This document shows positions 7,896 through 15,763 of a stretch of 21,750 bases of DNA, piece by piece (positions within the stretch are counted from its first letter, which is position 1; every line of letters starts with the position of its first letter). Position numbers and translations under genes: made by a program. The notes beneath the pieces were generated by a model, which did not search any database, was not told the origin of the DNA, and worked only from the letters and a program-made list of their open reading frames with translations. The stretch comes from DSUN01 sp035527715 (GTDB lineage: Bacteria; Planctomycetota; PUPC01; DSUN01): NCBI GenBank assembly GCA_035527715.1, contig DATKZY010000107.1:1-21750 (forward strand), in the 5' to 3' direction.

Positions 7896-8370
7896 AGCAG
7901 GTCGGGGGCGGGGCGGCCTTGAGGGCCTTGGTGAGGGTGCGGTCGAGTGCGGCGGCGAAGCGGGCCTTGTCGGTGGGGCGGATGGGGGCGGGGCCGCCCT
8001 GGATGGCGCCGGCGGCGCGGAGGTCCTGCATCAGGTTGCGTGTGGCGAGGTGGTGGCCGACGTTGGTCTCGTCGTAGACCTCGCCGCGGGGGTTGATGGC
8101 GACGGCGCCTCTCTCGACGACGCGCGCGGCGAGCGGGATGTCGGCCGTGATCACGACGTCGCCCGCCGCCGCATTCTCGGCGATGTGGTCGTCGGCCGCA
8201 TTGAAGGCGTGGGACACGCACACGGGCGTGACGAGCGGCCAGCCGGCGGCGGCCAGCGGCACGTTGGCGACGAGACGGGTGGGCAGGCCGAGGCGGTCCG
8301 ATGCCTTGAAGACCGCCTGCTTGGTCTCGTTCGGGCAGCCGTCGGCGTCAATCCAGATACGGGGGGCCAT
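7894..8370 (-). CDS. yaiI: YaiI/YqxD family protein (DUF188)
   Basis: A 158-residue protein of the widespread UPF0178/DUF188 family (usual length about 150), related to PIN/NYN-like nuclease folds but biochemically undefined. Hallmarks are WIDADGCPNETKQ at residues 5-17, the acidic stretch AADDHIAENAAAGDVVITADIPLA in the middle, NPRGEVYDETNVG, and RPTDKARFAAALDRTL near the C-terminus. It is cytosolic, without a signal peptide or membrane segments. The ATG at 8370 has only a weak ribosome site, but the conserved N-terminus leaves no shorter choice. It follows the upstream hypothetical gene by 12 nt, so the two are probably co-transcribed. Its last codons coincide with the DUF486 break, so the extreme C-terminus (PPPTC) may be altered. 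Confidence 0.9.
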   Translation of the reverse strand: MAPRIWIDADGCPNETKQAVFKASDRLGLPTRLVANVPLAAAGWPLVTPVCVSHAFNAADDHIAENAAAGDVVITADIPLAARVVERGAVAINPRGEVYDETNVGHHLATRNLMQDLRAAGAIQGGPAPIRPTDKARFAAALDRTLTKALKAAPPPTC

Positions 8371-8382
8371 GCGAGTGCTGCA

Positions 8383-8766
8383 TCAACCGAGTTGAATCTT
8401 GCCGCCGGGTCCGCCGGGCATGGTGCTGGGCACGACGATGCGCGAGGCGGCCTGCCGCTGAAGCTCGCGCATGTGCTCGACGACCTCGCCCACGGCCTCG
8501 CGGATGGCGTCGGGGAACTTCGCCATCGCCTCCTCGAGCGTCGCGGCCTCGAGGGGGGCCTCGATCGGAAGCGCCCCGGCCTGGGTCATCATCTGCGCTT
8601 GGCCGAAGAACAGCGGCTCGCGGCTCGGGTCGGGCGAGCCGTCGGCCTTCACAGGCTCCAACCGGCGGATCGTGGCGACCCGCAGGTCCGAGAACGTTTC
8701 CTCGCGGTAGAGATTGGCCGCGTTCACCTTGATCTCGCCCATGCCGCCTGGCTCGGGACCGCTCAT
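8383..8766 (-). CDS. Conserved hypothetical cytosolic protein
   Basis: A 127-residue soluble protein without signal peptide or membrane segment. Visible parts are an N-terminal beta-rich block (GEIKVNAANLYREETFSDLR, then VATIRRLEPVKADGSPDPSR), a middle PLFFGQAQMMTQAGALPIEA block, and a C-terminal amphipathic helix rich in Glu and Ala (LEEAMAKFPDAIREAVGEVV). The tail is Pro/Gly-rich. I recall similar small proteins in planctomycete-like genomes but cannot assign a named family or function. Met1 at 8766 has AAGGA about 10 nt upstream; Met9 is an alternative start. It leads a probable two-gene unit with the DUF188 gene and has an extended -10 about 50 nt upstream. Confidence 0.7.
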   Translation of the reverse strand: MSGPEPGGMGEIKVNAANLYREETFSDLRVATIRRLEPVKADGSPDPSREPLFFGQAQMMTQAGALPIEAPLEAATLEEAMAKFPDAIREAVGEVVEHMRELQRQAASRIVVPSTMPGGPGGKIQLG

Positions 8767-8813
8767 CGCCTTGTTCCTTTCCGGGAGTGGCGTGTCGGGG
8801 TGTAACGCTCCCT

Positions 8814-8822
8814 ATTCTAGCA
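8814..8822 (-). promoter_or_regulatory. Candidate extended -10 element (TGC-TAGAAT)
   Basis: On the minus strand, TGC immediately precedes TAGAAT (8819-8814), an extended -10. No good -35 is visible 17 bp upstream. The same TGCTAG core occurs in both promoters of the kinase/HEAT divergent pair. The leader to the ATG at 8766 would be about 40 nt. Confidence 0.35.
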
Positions 8823-9610
8823 GATTCCCCGCGCCGGGGGAAACGCAAACGCGCTTCCGAGTCCTGCCCCCAATCCCGGCAACGCGACTACGGGCGAGCA
8901 GGCATCCGCCGAAGCCCCGTTCCCAAGCGGGGGCGGGGGAACGAGATGTCCGCCGCATAGTCCAGTGAGGCGTCCCCCGCACTAGCCGAACCAGGCGGTC
9001 TCGTCATGCTGGAATCCGCCGTCGCCGGCGCTCGCGCTAACCCATTGCCCAGCCACCACTTAGCGCGTTAACCATAATTAACGTGATATTCATCACCTCT
9101 TAACTCGACACGCGGCGGAATCTGGCCCATAATAACATCAGAGAAGAACAAGCTCCCTTCGGGCGAGTGAGGGAGCAAGGTCGGGATGACCATTCGGGCG
9201 CTTGTGCCGCGTCCAGCTTCTCGCCCCCTCGAGGCCGCTCGTGCCGCGGCCGGCCAGCGACTTTCGTCGAGCAGCAGGGGTGGCCTATGAGCCGCCCCTG
9301 CTGCATGTCCGCCCCGCCATCCCTGATCCACAGTCAGGGCGTCCTCTTCCCTGGCTCATCCGACCCGAGCGATCATCCGCGCGGCTCTCGACACGCGTCT
9401 CGCCCACCAGGCGGTCACCCGTGCGCCACGGGGGGTAAGCGCCTAGTGCGGGCACTTGGGGAGCCGCTCCGGGTGATCGCTTCAGGGGGATGGGCCTCTC
9501 TTCTGTGCTCCTCAGTGTCTTCTGCGGCGAGGTCCTACGCCCCGGGCTCCGGGCTTGGGCCGGGTTCCGCATGACTGGTGGTTCGGAGCCGGGGCGGGGC
9601 TCAGGGCATG
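8823..9610. other. Long gap without a convincing gene; AT-rich island near 9.07 kb
   Basis: Nearly 800 bp hold no frame I can defend. An AT-rich island at about 9060-9145 breaks the GC-rich background and contains CGTTAA-CCATAA-TTAACG (9066-9083), a 6-bp stem. On the minus strand a frame ending just before it reads PPRVELRGDEYHVNYG, which faintly resembles the N-terminus of REP-associated Y1 transposases but stops at once. The rest resembles decayed or noncoding DNA. Confidence 0.4.
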
Positions 9611-9647
9611 CAAAGGCCCCCGCGGACAGGGCTGGCCGCGGGGGCCT
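9611..9647 (-). terminator. Rho-independent terminator of the PEP-CTERM gene
   Basis: On the minus strand AGGCCCCCGCGG (9647-9636), a 10-nt loop and its exact 12-bp complement (9625-9614) are followed by TTTG. It lies 23 bp past the stop codon. Confidence 0.85.
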
Positions 9648-9669
9648 GGGAGGGTTCGAGGGCGTCGGC

Positions 9670-10542
9670 CTAGCGGCGGCGGTTGCGACGCCGGCGCGCG
9701 GCGGCGAGGAGGCCAAGGCCGAGGAGCGTGAGGGTGCCCGGCTCGGGGATGACGGCCGGCGTGACTTCGCCAATGCTCAGGGCCCACAGGCCGGTGACAC
9801 CCTCCGGCGTGCCGCCGCCCAGGTAGGTGCCGGTCGCGGTGTCATAGCCCTGGATCTCGGCAGGCCCAGACCACGGCGGACCACTAGAATTGAAGGAGTA
9901 GCCCGCTACATAGGCAATTCCCTCGTGGGTGTCCACGCCGTAGACATCGTACATCTCGGAAGCATTGAGCAGCCACGTGGCAAGGCCCGTGGCCGGGTCA
10001 ATCGAGTAGAGGTCCGCGGTGAGGAAGTAGCCCGCTCCGGGCGCCGAGGCGATCAACTCGCTGGACCCCGAAATCGTGCCGAGCCCACCCTTGAAGCCCA
10101 CGCCGGTCGGGCTCAGATCAATCGTCCCGTCCACCGTGTTCAACGCCGGGTCGAAGACGATCAGGTCGTCATTGGTGGAGTCGAGGATGTAGACCTTCCC
10201 GCCCAGCGTGGCCAAGCCGTCCACGTTGTTCAAAGCGCCGGCGATCAGGGTCGAGTCGAGGACGGTGCCGAGGATGGGGTCGAGCTCGTAGAGCACCCCA
10301 TCGTTGCCGCTGATGTAGTACAGGACGTCGTCCGCATAGGCGAGGCCAACCCACCCTGGGCCAACGGGGGCGGGGACGTCGAAGCGCAGGAGTTCGGCCG
10401 TCGTACTGGTCTCGTATTCGATGATCTTGCCAACTTGGCCTCCCGTGGGGTCGGCGACCGTCGCGACGACGTAGATGGGGATGGCCCAAGCCGACGACGC
10501 GAGGACCGCCAGGATGGCCAGACACAGGAAGATTCTTTTCAC
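9670..10542 (-). CDS. PEP-CTERM-anchored surface protein with beta-propeller-like repeats
   Basis: A 290-residue exported protein. Residues 1-20 (KRIFLCLAILAVLASSAWA) are a clear signal peptide. The C-terminus is a complete PEP-CTERM sorting signal: VIPEPGTLTLLGLGLLAAA followed by an Arg-rich tail, which in known systems is cut by an exosortase. The mature part has repeated blocks such as GLAYADDVLYYISGNDGVLYELDP, GLATLGGKVYILD and GVDTHEGIAYVAGY, consistent with a propeller of the NHL/DUF4394 type. No exosortase gene is in the window. The start is GTG at 10542 with GGAGG 8 nt upstream; its hydrophobic segment supports this choice. It is a stand-alone gene with its own terminator, and its ligand is unknown. 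Confidence 0.9.
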   Translation of the reverse strand: MKRIFLCLAILAVLASSAWAIPIYVVATVADPTGGQVGKIIEYETSTTAELLRFDVPAPVGPGWVGLAYADDVLYYISGNDGVLYELDPILGTVLDSTLIAGALNNVDGLATLGGKVYILDSTNDDLIVFDPALNTVDGTIDLSPTGVGFKGGLGTISGSSELIASAPGAGYFLTADLYSIDPATGLATWLLNASEMYDVYGVDTHEGIAYVAGYSFNSSGPPWSGPAEIQGYDTATGTYLGGGTPEGVTGLWALSIGEVTPAVIPEPGTLTLLGLGLLAAARRRRNRRR

Positions 10543-10987
10543 GACCCCGCCTCCTTACGTTGTTGCATCAAGACAGCGTTGTTCCGAAGCCAACACCTTC
10601 GCCCGCTCGGACGGGCATAACGGGTGACTCCAATCTCACACCCAACAAACAAGGAATGAACAAGCAAATGCCATGCCGCTGTTCGGCGGATCAGAGGCAG
10701 AACTTGCCTATGCCGTAAGCGCCGTCTACCCCTACACTTATAGCATCCGGCTGCCAGCCTGCCCGGCGGGTTGCCGGGGCTTGGATCTGCCTGGCGTTGA
10801 CGTTTGGCAACACTGAAATCAGACTTTCGCCGCAAGTGCAAGCAATGTTGGAAGTTACGCATGTTGATTCCCGGCAACGCGATGTTGCTCGGGGGCAACA
10901 TGCCAGAGGGGCGCAGGAGAAGCAGAAGGGAGAAGAATTCGAGGACGACGACGACGAGGAGGACGAGGACGACGGGATCCGGAACCC
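10543..10987. other. Intergenic region with a TGTTGC hairpin and a GA-rich tract
   Basis: No gene is seen. ATGTTGC (10882-10888) pairs exactly with GCAACAT (10895-10901), and CATGTTG (10860-10866) with CAACATG (10896-10902), so two foldings compete. From 10935 to 10980 a purine-rich run built of GAGGAC and GACGAC units ends 8 bp before the next stop codon; it resembles the GA-rich repeat at 15.6 kb. A few hairpin-like bases near 10740-10790 are GC-rich but have no T-run. Confidence 0.45.
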
Positions 10988-12112
10988 TCAGTCCTCAATG
11001 GCTTCCTGGGTGATGACGACGTTGTCCCAGTAGTACTTGCCGAGGGGCCAGTAGCTGTAGAGCATGACGCCCATCCACTTGACGTCGGGGGTCTTGAGGG
11101 TGGGGTTGAAGGTGCGGGTGAAGGTTTCCCACTCCTTGCCCTTGGTTTCGGTGCGGAGGGCGAGGTAGGCGTTGTAGAGCTCGCGCTTCTGGGTGGTGAA
11201 CTGGTCGGTGCGCTCGCCGTAGCCCTTGACCCAGGCCTTGGGGAAGAAGATGCCGCCCCAGTTGGCCTTGATGTCCACCGTGATGCGGTAGCGCATCTTG
11301 GGCTTCACGGGGATGAGGTCGCTGTAGTACTGCACGCCCTCCCATCCGCCGACGGTGGCGTAGATTTGGCCCGGGCCGACGGGGAGCTTCGCCGGGGCGT
11401 CCTTGGCCGTGACTTTGCCTTCCTTGAACTTCTCCCACCAGGGGTATGCCTGGGAGGTGAGGACTTCGGTGTCGTGCAGGATGCACTTGCCCTTGCCGTC
11501 GTCGCGGTGCACCCAGAAGCTGGTCAAGCCGTCCACCTTGGCCCAGGCGGCGGGGAACCAGGTGCCGTCCTCGAAGGAGAAGTTCTTCACCAGGTTCCTT
11601 GCTCTCGCCTCGGGGGAGACGGGCTTGAGGACGCGCATGGCGGTGCGCTCTTCGAGGAGGACGGGCTCGAAGTCGGTGTAGAAGTTGGCGAGGGCGGCGA
11701 AGTTGGCGCACTCGCGCTCGACGGCCATGTAGGGCACGGGCTCGCCGTCGGACTTCATGGCGCGGATGGCGACGAGGAAGGCCTTGCCGTCGCGGGGCTC
11801 GACCTTTCCCCAGAGAATGATGTGTGCGCCCAGGTCGTCGCGGGCGAATGCCTGGAGGGCTTTCTCGGAGCCGGTGAGGGCGAGCTTGAGCTTCGCCTGC
11901 TTGACGGCGAGGCGCAGGTCGTCGCGGTCGGGCAGGATGTGCTTGTTGGCCTGGAGGGTGCGCTTTTCGAGGCGCTCGGCGACCCGGGCGCCCAGCTCGG
12001 GGTCGGCGGCGCACTCGAAGTCGAGGATGGCGAGGACGGGCTTCTGGGGGGGCCGTTCGGCGGCGTGGGCGGCGAGGCCGAGGGCGAGGGGGAGGGCGAG
12101 GAGGGGGCGCAT
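10988..12112 (-). CDS. Secreted protein: CsgG-like N-domain plus carbohydrate-binding-like C-domain
   Basis: A 374-residue exported protein with a signal peptide (MRPLLALPLALGLAAHAA). The N-terminal half reads PVLAILDFECAADPELGARV, then LPDRDDLRLAVKQ and LGAHIILWGKVE, the strand-helix pattern of CsgG/TolB-N/FlgO-type domains. The C-terminal half starts NLVKNFSFEDG...WFPAAW and contains YSDLIPVKPKMRYRITVDIK and a late WMGVMLYSYW strand, like CBM4/9-type jelly rolls (NxSFE...W opening, then binding strands). So it is probably an envelope protein that binds a glycan or a partner. These domain calls are by eye. The ATG at 12112 has a weak AAGG site. It is the last gene of the cluster, 70 nt after the zinc-ribbon gene. 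Confidence 0.75.
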   Translation of the reverse strand: MRPLLALPLALGLAAHAAERPPQKPVLAILDFECAADPELGARVAERLEKRTLQANKHILPDRDDLRLAVKQAKLKLALTGSEKALQAFARDDLGAHIILWGKVEPRDGKAFLVAIRAMKSDGEPVPYMAVERECANFAALANFYTDFEPVLLEERTAMRVLKPVSPEARARNLVKNFSFEDGTWFPAAWAKVDGLTSFWVHRDDGKGKCILHDTEVLTSQAYPWWEKFKEGKVTAKDAPAKLPVGPGQIYATVGGWEGVQYYSDLIPVKPKMRYRITVDIKANWGGIFFPKAWVKGYGERTDQFTTQKRELYNAYLALRTETKGKEWETFTRTFNPTLKTPDVKWMGVMLYSYWPLGKYYWDNVVITQEAIED

Positions 12113-12182
12113 GGGCGGCCTTTCATTGCGGAGTGCGGAAATGCCGCTTGCGGGATGCGAAGAACGACGCAGGACACCACGT

Positions 12183-12923
12183 TCACGGCTTCTCAGGCTG
12201 GTCAGCCTCGAGGGGCTTGATCTCGATGATGTTGCGGAGGGAGATGGTGTCGGTGACGACCTTCTTGTCGGGGGTGCGATGCAGGAGATGGAGGTCGAGG
12301 GTCGCGGCGTCGGCAAAGGAGCCGCGGAGCGGCTTGTCGAGGGAGCGTGCCGTGAGGTCCCAGAGGCCGCCGGCGGTGGGGGCGAGGGCGGCAATGTCGG
12401 CGGCGTGGACACGTGTGGGCGTGGCCTCGCCGGTGGGGATGAAGTGGAGGACGAGGTCGGTGACGATGAGGCCGCTGACGGGCTCCTTGAGGTTCTTGGC
12501 CTGGACGGTGACGGCGACGCGGCGGTAGGCTTCGTCGGCGACCTGGGCCTTGAAGATGTGGTCGGTCCGGGTGGCCCGCGGGGGTGGGGCGGGGTTGAGG
12601 ACCGGGAGGTCGAGGCCGAAGTGAGTGGTGGTGACGGTGGGGGGCTCGGTGAGCTCGACGGCGGGCGCGCTGATGAAGGGCACGAGGTCGTTGACGGGGA
12701 GGTCCTTGTAGGCGCTGCGGAAGAGGATGCCGATGACGAAGAGCACGAAGGAGACGCCGAGGAGCCAGCGGATGGAGTGGGAGGTGACCTTCGCCTTGTC
12801 GCTCTTGATCTCGCGGTCCACGGCGGCCTGGATGTCGGCGAGGTCGTGCTCGAGCTCGGCGCCGCAGTTGTCGCAGTAGAGGCGATTGATCGCGTTGTCG
12901 GCGCCACACTTCTTGCACAACAT
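12183..12923 (-). CDS. Zinc-ribbon membrane protein
   Basis: A 246-residue protein with a short N-terminal zinc ribbon, CKKC (Cys3, Cys6) and CDNC (Cys17, Cys20), of the type seen in many membrane-anchored regulators. A charged linker follows, then one membrane helix at about residues 52-69 (RWLLGVSFVLFVIGILF). About 175 residues on the far side are beta-rich, with segments VAVTVQAKNLKEPVSGLIV, LVLHFIPTGEA and VVTDTISLRNIIEIKPL. The predicted topology is ribbon in the cytosol and C-domain outside. The external domain is not recognised. ATG 12923 has AGGAAG 9 nt upstream. It starts 12 nt after the TPR gene ends, so the two are clearly one transcription unit. Confidence 0.85.
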   Translation of the reverse strand: MLCKKCGADNAINRLYCDNCGAELEHDLADIQAAVDREIKSDKAKVTSHSIRWLLGVSFVLFVIGILFRSAYKDLPVNDLVPFISAPAVELTEPPTVTTTHFGLDLPVLNPAPPPRATRTDHIFKAQVADEAYRRVAVTVQAKNLKEPVSGLIVTDLVLHFIPTGEATPTRVHAADIAALAPTAGGLWDLTARSLDKPLRGSFADAATLDLHLLHRTPDKKVVTDTISLRNIIEIKPLEADQPEKP

Positions 12924-12935
12924 GATGCGTTCTTC

Positions 12936-14951
12936 CTACGGAGCCAGTTGGAAGCTCCACTCGATGTCGCGGCCCTTGCCCCGGGTGTCCTGGGCGTGGA
13001 CGAGGACTCGGTATTCGCCCTTGAGGAGCCTGTCGTTGGGGATTGGGGCCCGGACGTTGGTCGTGACGTCGGAGTAGCGGGGGATCGAGCCGTCGGCGCT
13101 GGCGTACTGGACTTTTCCGCCGGACACGAGGGTGCGCGAGGCAAGCGGGCTGCCGGCCGGGTAGCGGAGCATGACCCGCAGGCTCGCGAGGTCCACGTCG
13201 CTCAGGCGGTCCTCGACGGTGAACTGGATGGCATTGAAGGAGGCGACGGTGGCGCCTGCGTCGGGCACGCGCTTGCTGATCTGAGGTGGGTCGCGGTCGA
13301 GCTCGACGGGTTCCGAGGTCGCCTCGGTGCGGTTGCCGAGGGGGTCGCTGAGGACGAGCTTGGCGCGGTACTTGCCCTGGGGCGCGTTGACGGCGACGGC
13401 GTAGACGGCCGACCCGTTGAGCTGGAAGGGGAGGGGCTTGGAGGTGCCGGAGGCTTCCTCGATGAGTGTGAGGGCGACGTTCTCGGCCGTGAGGGGCGTG
13501 GGGGAGCCGGGGGTGAGGACGGTGGCGCTGACGCGCAGATCGCAGTCGGTGAAGAGCTTCTCCTGCTTGCACTCGAAGCGGCTGATGACCGGCGCGGCGC
13601 GGAGCTGCTTGCTGAGGGCGTCGAGCTTCTTCTTCTCCTCGGGGCCGGCGATCTCCGCGGCCTGGTCGAGGAGCCTGATGACCCTGGGGAGCTCGCCGGC
13701 CTCGTAGTAGAGGGCGATGAGGCTGAGGGCGACGCGGACCGCGGCGGAGCGGGCGGCGGGGTCGGCGGCCTCGGCGGCGAGGGCCGCGGCGCGCTCGAAG
13801 TGGGCGACGGCCTCCTTGCGGTTGCCGCGCTCGCCCTCGATGGTGCCCAGGAGGCAGGAGGCGACGACGCGGTCGCGGAGGCTGGCCTTGGGGTAGACGA
13901 GCGCCCGGGCGAGCTCGGCGGCAGGGGTGGCGTAGGCGGCGACGTTTCTCCTGCGCGCCGCGCGGACATCGAGGTACTGGCCGATGGCCTGGTTGAAGCG
14001 GCTCTGCCAGGGGAGCCTGCCGAGCTTCTCGGCCTCGGCGAAGTAGCGGAGGGCTTCGGTGGCCTGCGGCTGCTGGCTATGGATGAGGAGGGAGTAGGTG
14101 CCGAGGGCCTGGCAGATGAGGCTGTAGAGAGGGCTCTTGGACTTCCGGATGTCGGGGAGGACCCGGCGGAGCGACATGGCGGCGCGCAGGGCGACCTGCG
14201 GGTTGGCGCGCGGGGCGATGAGCATGCGGGCGTGCGCGGCGGCGAGATTGAGCTTCGGGGTCTCCCAGTCGGCTCGGAACTCCTTGACCTTCTCGAACTC
14301 GGCGGCGGCGGCCTCGTAGCGCTGCTCGCGGAGGGCGGCGAGGCCGTTGAGGTTGTAGAGGATCGAGAGGGCGTCGGGGCTGATGTTGCCGACCACCATG
14401 ACTTTCCCCAACTCGGCCCGGCAGCGGGCGAGGTCGTCCTCCAGGAGGGCCACGGCGGCGAGGTTCACGTGGGCGTCGCCCGCGCCCGGGTGGGCGGCCA
14501 ACGCGGCCTCGAGGCGCGAGCGCGCCTCGCGCAGGGCCTCGCGGAGGGCCTCCGGGGAGGGCTGTCCCACTCGCACGGCCTCGAGGTTGGCGACGGCGAG
14601 GCCGATGAGGACGGGGAGCGATGCCTTGCCGCCGGCGGCCTCCTGGCGACGCCGGAGCCGCTCGTACATCTGCGCGGCCTCGGCCGGCTTCCCATCGTCC
14701 ACGAGCAGCTTGGCCACGGCCTCCTGCGGCGCGTCGTAGCTCGGCTTGGCGTGCATTGCGTCGTCGAGGCCGTCGTGAACGTCCTCGAGCACGGCGGCGG
14801 CGTAGCTGTCCATGGCCTGGTCGAATGCCCTGCCGGCCCTGTACTCGTCGCGGGTGCCCAGCAGGAAGATGAGGCCCACGAGGGCAAGAAGAGCCCCGGT
14901 GCTGAACTCGATGGCGGAACGTGGCGTGAGGCGGAACGGGAGGCGCAACAC
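12936..14951 (-). CDS. Membrane-anchored TPR protein with C-terminal Ig-like domains
   Basis: About 671 residues. One N-terminal membrane helix (residues about 14-32, AIEFSTGALLALVGLIFLLG) is followed by a long helical region with TPR character. Examples are AEAAQMYERLRRRQEA, GDAHVNLAAVALLEDDLARC, LYNLNGLAALREQRYEAAAA and KEAVAHFERAAALA. The last third is beta-rich: a carboxypeptidase-like strand block (GKYRAKLVLSDPLGNRTEAT), then DRDPPQISKRVPDAGATV and VDLASLRVMLRYP, like bacterial Ig-like domains. It is likely an envelope scaffold. The start is uncertain: GTG 14951 has AGGAG overlapping the upstream stop and 10 nt spacing; ATG 14984 lies inside the signal-peptidase-like gene without a ribosome site. 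The next gene follows by 12 nt. Confidence 0.85.
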   Translation of the reverse strand: MLRLPFRLTPRSAIEFSTGALLALVGLIFLLGTRDEYRAGRAFDQAMDSYAAAVLEDVHDGLDDAMHAKPSYDAPQEAVAKLLVDDGKPAEAAQMYERLRRRQEAAGGKASLPVLIGLAVANLEAVRVGQPSPEALREALREARSRLEAALAAHPGAGDAHVNLAAVALLEDDLARCRAELGKVMVVGNISPDALSILYNLNGLAALREQRYEAAAAEFEKVKEFRADWETPKLNLAAAHARMLIAPRANPQVALRAAMSLRRVLPDIRKSKSPLYSLICQALGTYSLLIHSQQPQATEALRYFAEAEKLGRLPWQSRFNQAIGQYLDVRAARRRNVAAYATPAAELARALVYPKASLRDRVVASCLLGTIEGERGNRKEAVAHFERAAALAAEAADPAARSAAVRVALSLIALYYEAGELPRVIRLLDQAAEIAGPEEKKKLDALSKQLRAAPVISRFECKQEKLFTDCDLRVSATVLTPGSPTPLTAENVALTLIEEASGTSKPLPFQLNGSAVYAVAVNAPQGKYRAKLVLSDPLGNRTEATSEPVELDRDPPQISKRVPDAGATVASFNAIQFTVEDRLSDVDLASLRVMLRYPAGSPLASRTLVSGGKVQYASADGSIPRYSDVTTNVRAPIPNDRLLKGEYRVLVHAQDTRGKGRDIEWSFQLAP

Positions 14952-14964
14952 CTGTGGGGGTCTC

Positions 14965-15492
14965 CTACCGCACCACGCGCCCATGGATGGCGCGGGCGGG
15001 GACGAGGAAGTCGCGCAACGGCTCGCGATGGTCGCGGCTGTCGAAGAGCACGAGCACGGTGTTTCGGGGCACGATGAGCGGGCTGAAGTCGCCGGGGCGG
15101 TCGCGCGGGTTCAGGTAGGACTCGGACACCGGCTGCTTCGCCTCGAGCTTGCCCTCGCGCCGCTCGGACCGATAGAGCTTCGAGCCCGTCAGCTCCACCA
15201 CGTCCCCCGGCTTCCCCACCACTCGAGCGAACTCGTATTCATAGGACGCGCGCTTCCACAGGGGGCGGCGGTACATGATGATATCCCCGTAGTCCAGCGT
15301 CTCCGGGTCGCGGGCGCGTTTGTTGACGAAGAGGTGGCCGCCTCGCTCGAGGCGCGGCTGCATGCGCGTGAAGTCCTGCGGCACCTTCTCGATGCCGTAC
15401 TTGGTGCCCAGGTGCACCAGCAGCAGCGTGGCCCCCACCAGGCCGGTGTAGAAGATGGCCGAACTGATGATGTCCCGCGGTTTCATGGGCAT
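14965..15492 (-). CDS. Signal-peptidase-I-like protein lacking the catalytic Ser and Lys
   Basis: A 175-residue S26-type fold with one N-terminal membrane helix (about 9-28). Normal enzymes have a SMxPTL nucleophile motif; here it reads RMQPRL (43-48), so the catalytic Ser is Arg. The general-base Lys normally sits in KRVVGxPGD; here it is ARVVGKPGD (Ala89 to Asp97), so the Lys is Ala. The structural parts are kept: GGHLFVNKRA, YGDIIMYRRP, GDVVEL, and the late VPRNTVLVLFDSRDHREP and FLVPARAIHGRVV. It is therefore predicted not to cleave peptides and may bind or scaffold. ATG 15492 has GGAGGG 6 nt upstream. It heads the four-gene group, has its own promoter, and is followed closely by the TPR gene. 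Confidence 0.85.
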   Translation of the reverse strand: MPMKPRDIISSAIFYTGLVGATLLLVHLGTKYGIEKVPQDFTRMQPRLERGGHLFVNKRARDPETLDYGDIIMYRRPLWKRASYEYEFARVVGKPGDVVELTGSKLYRSERREGKLEAKQPVSESYLNPRDRPGDFSPLIVPRNTVLVLFDSRDHREPLRDFLVPARAIHGRVVR

Positions 15493-15528
15493 GATAAGCC
15501 CTCCGACGCGGCATCCCCCCGCACTTGC

Positions 15529-15557
15529 ATACTACACGGTGCGTGCCCGCGAGTCAA
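15529..15557 (-). promoter_or_regulatory. Promoter of the signal-peptidase-like/TPR/zinc-ribbon operon
   Basis: On the minus strand TTGACT (15557-15552), exactly 17 bp, then TAGTAT (15534-15529). The leader to ATG 15492 would be about 30 nt. The -35 is identical to those of the kinase-like gene and the gene at 20407-21267. Confidence 0.6.
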
Positions 15558-15612
15558 GCGCGGGCCGCGGGGCGGGTGCGGCCCCGAACCCTGGCAACCA
15601 GCCGGTTCTCCT

Positions 15613-15697
15613 ATCGTCCTCGTCCCTCGTCCCCGATTCCCCTGCCTCGAGGAGAGAGGAGTCGAGAACGAGGACGACGGACGAGGACGAGGACGAT
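15613..15697. repeat. GA/TC-rich imperfect inverted repeat
   Basis: ATCGTCCTCGTCC (15613-15625) is exactly complementary to GGACGAGGACGAT (15685-15697), with further GTCCTC/GAGGAC units between. It lies between the kinase-like gene and the operon promoter. Its right arm resembles the GA-rich tract at 10935-10980. Confidence 0.7.
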
Positions 15698-15763
15698 TGC
15701 AGAAGAACGGGGGATTCACCAGAACTGGGGGCCATACTCCCGCGGCTCGCACCCCTGCGGGGC

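Noticed and set aside
9068..9331. Minus-strand frame ending PPRVELRGDEYHVNYG, faintly like a REP-associated (Y1) transposase N-terminus
   Set aside because: Only about a dozen residues resemble the family, the frame stops at once, and the upstream part is low complexity. Too weak to call even a pseudogene.
11757..15077. Very long plus-strand open frame (about 1106 codons)
   Set aside because: It is the antisense shadow of the zinc-ribbon, TPR and signal-peptidase-like genes; GC-rich coding DNA keeps the opposite strand open. Its Gly/Glu/Val/Asp-rich product has no fold.
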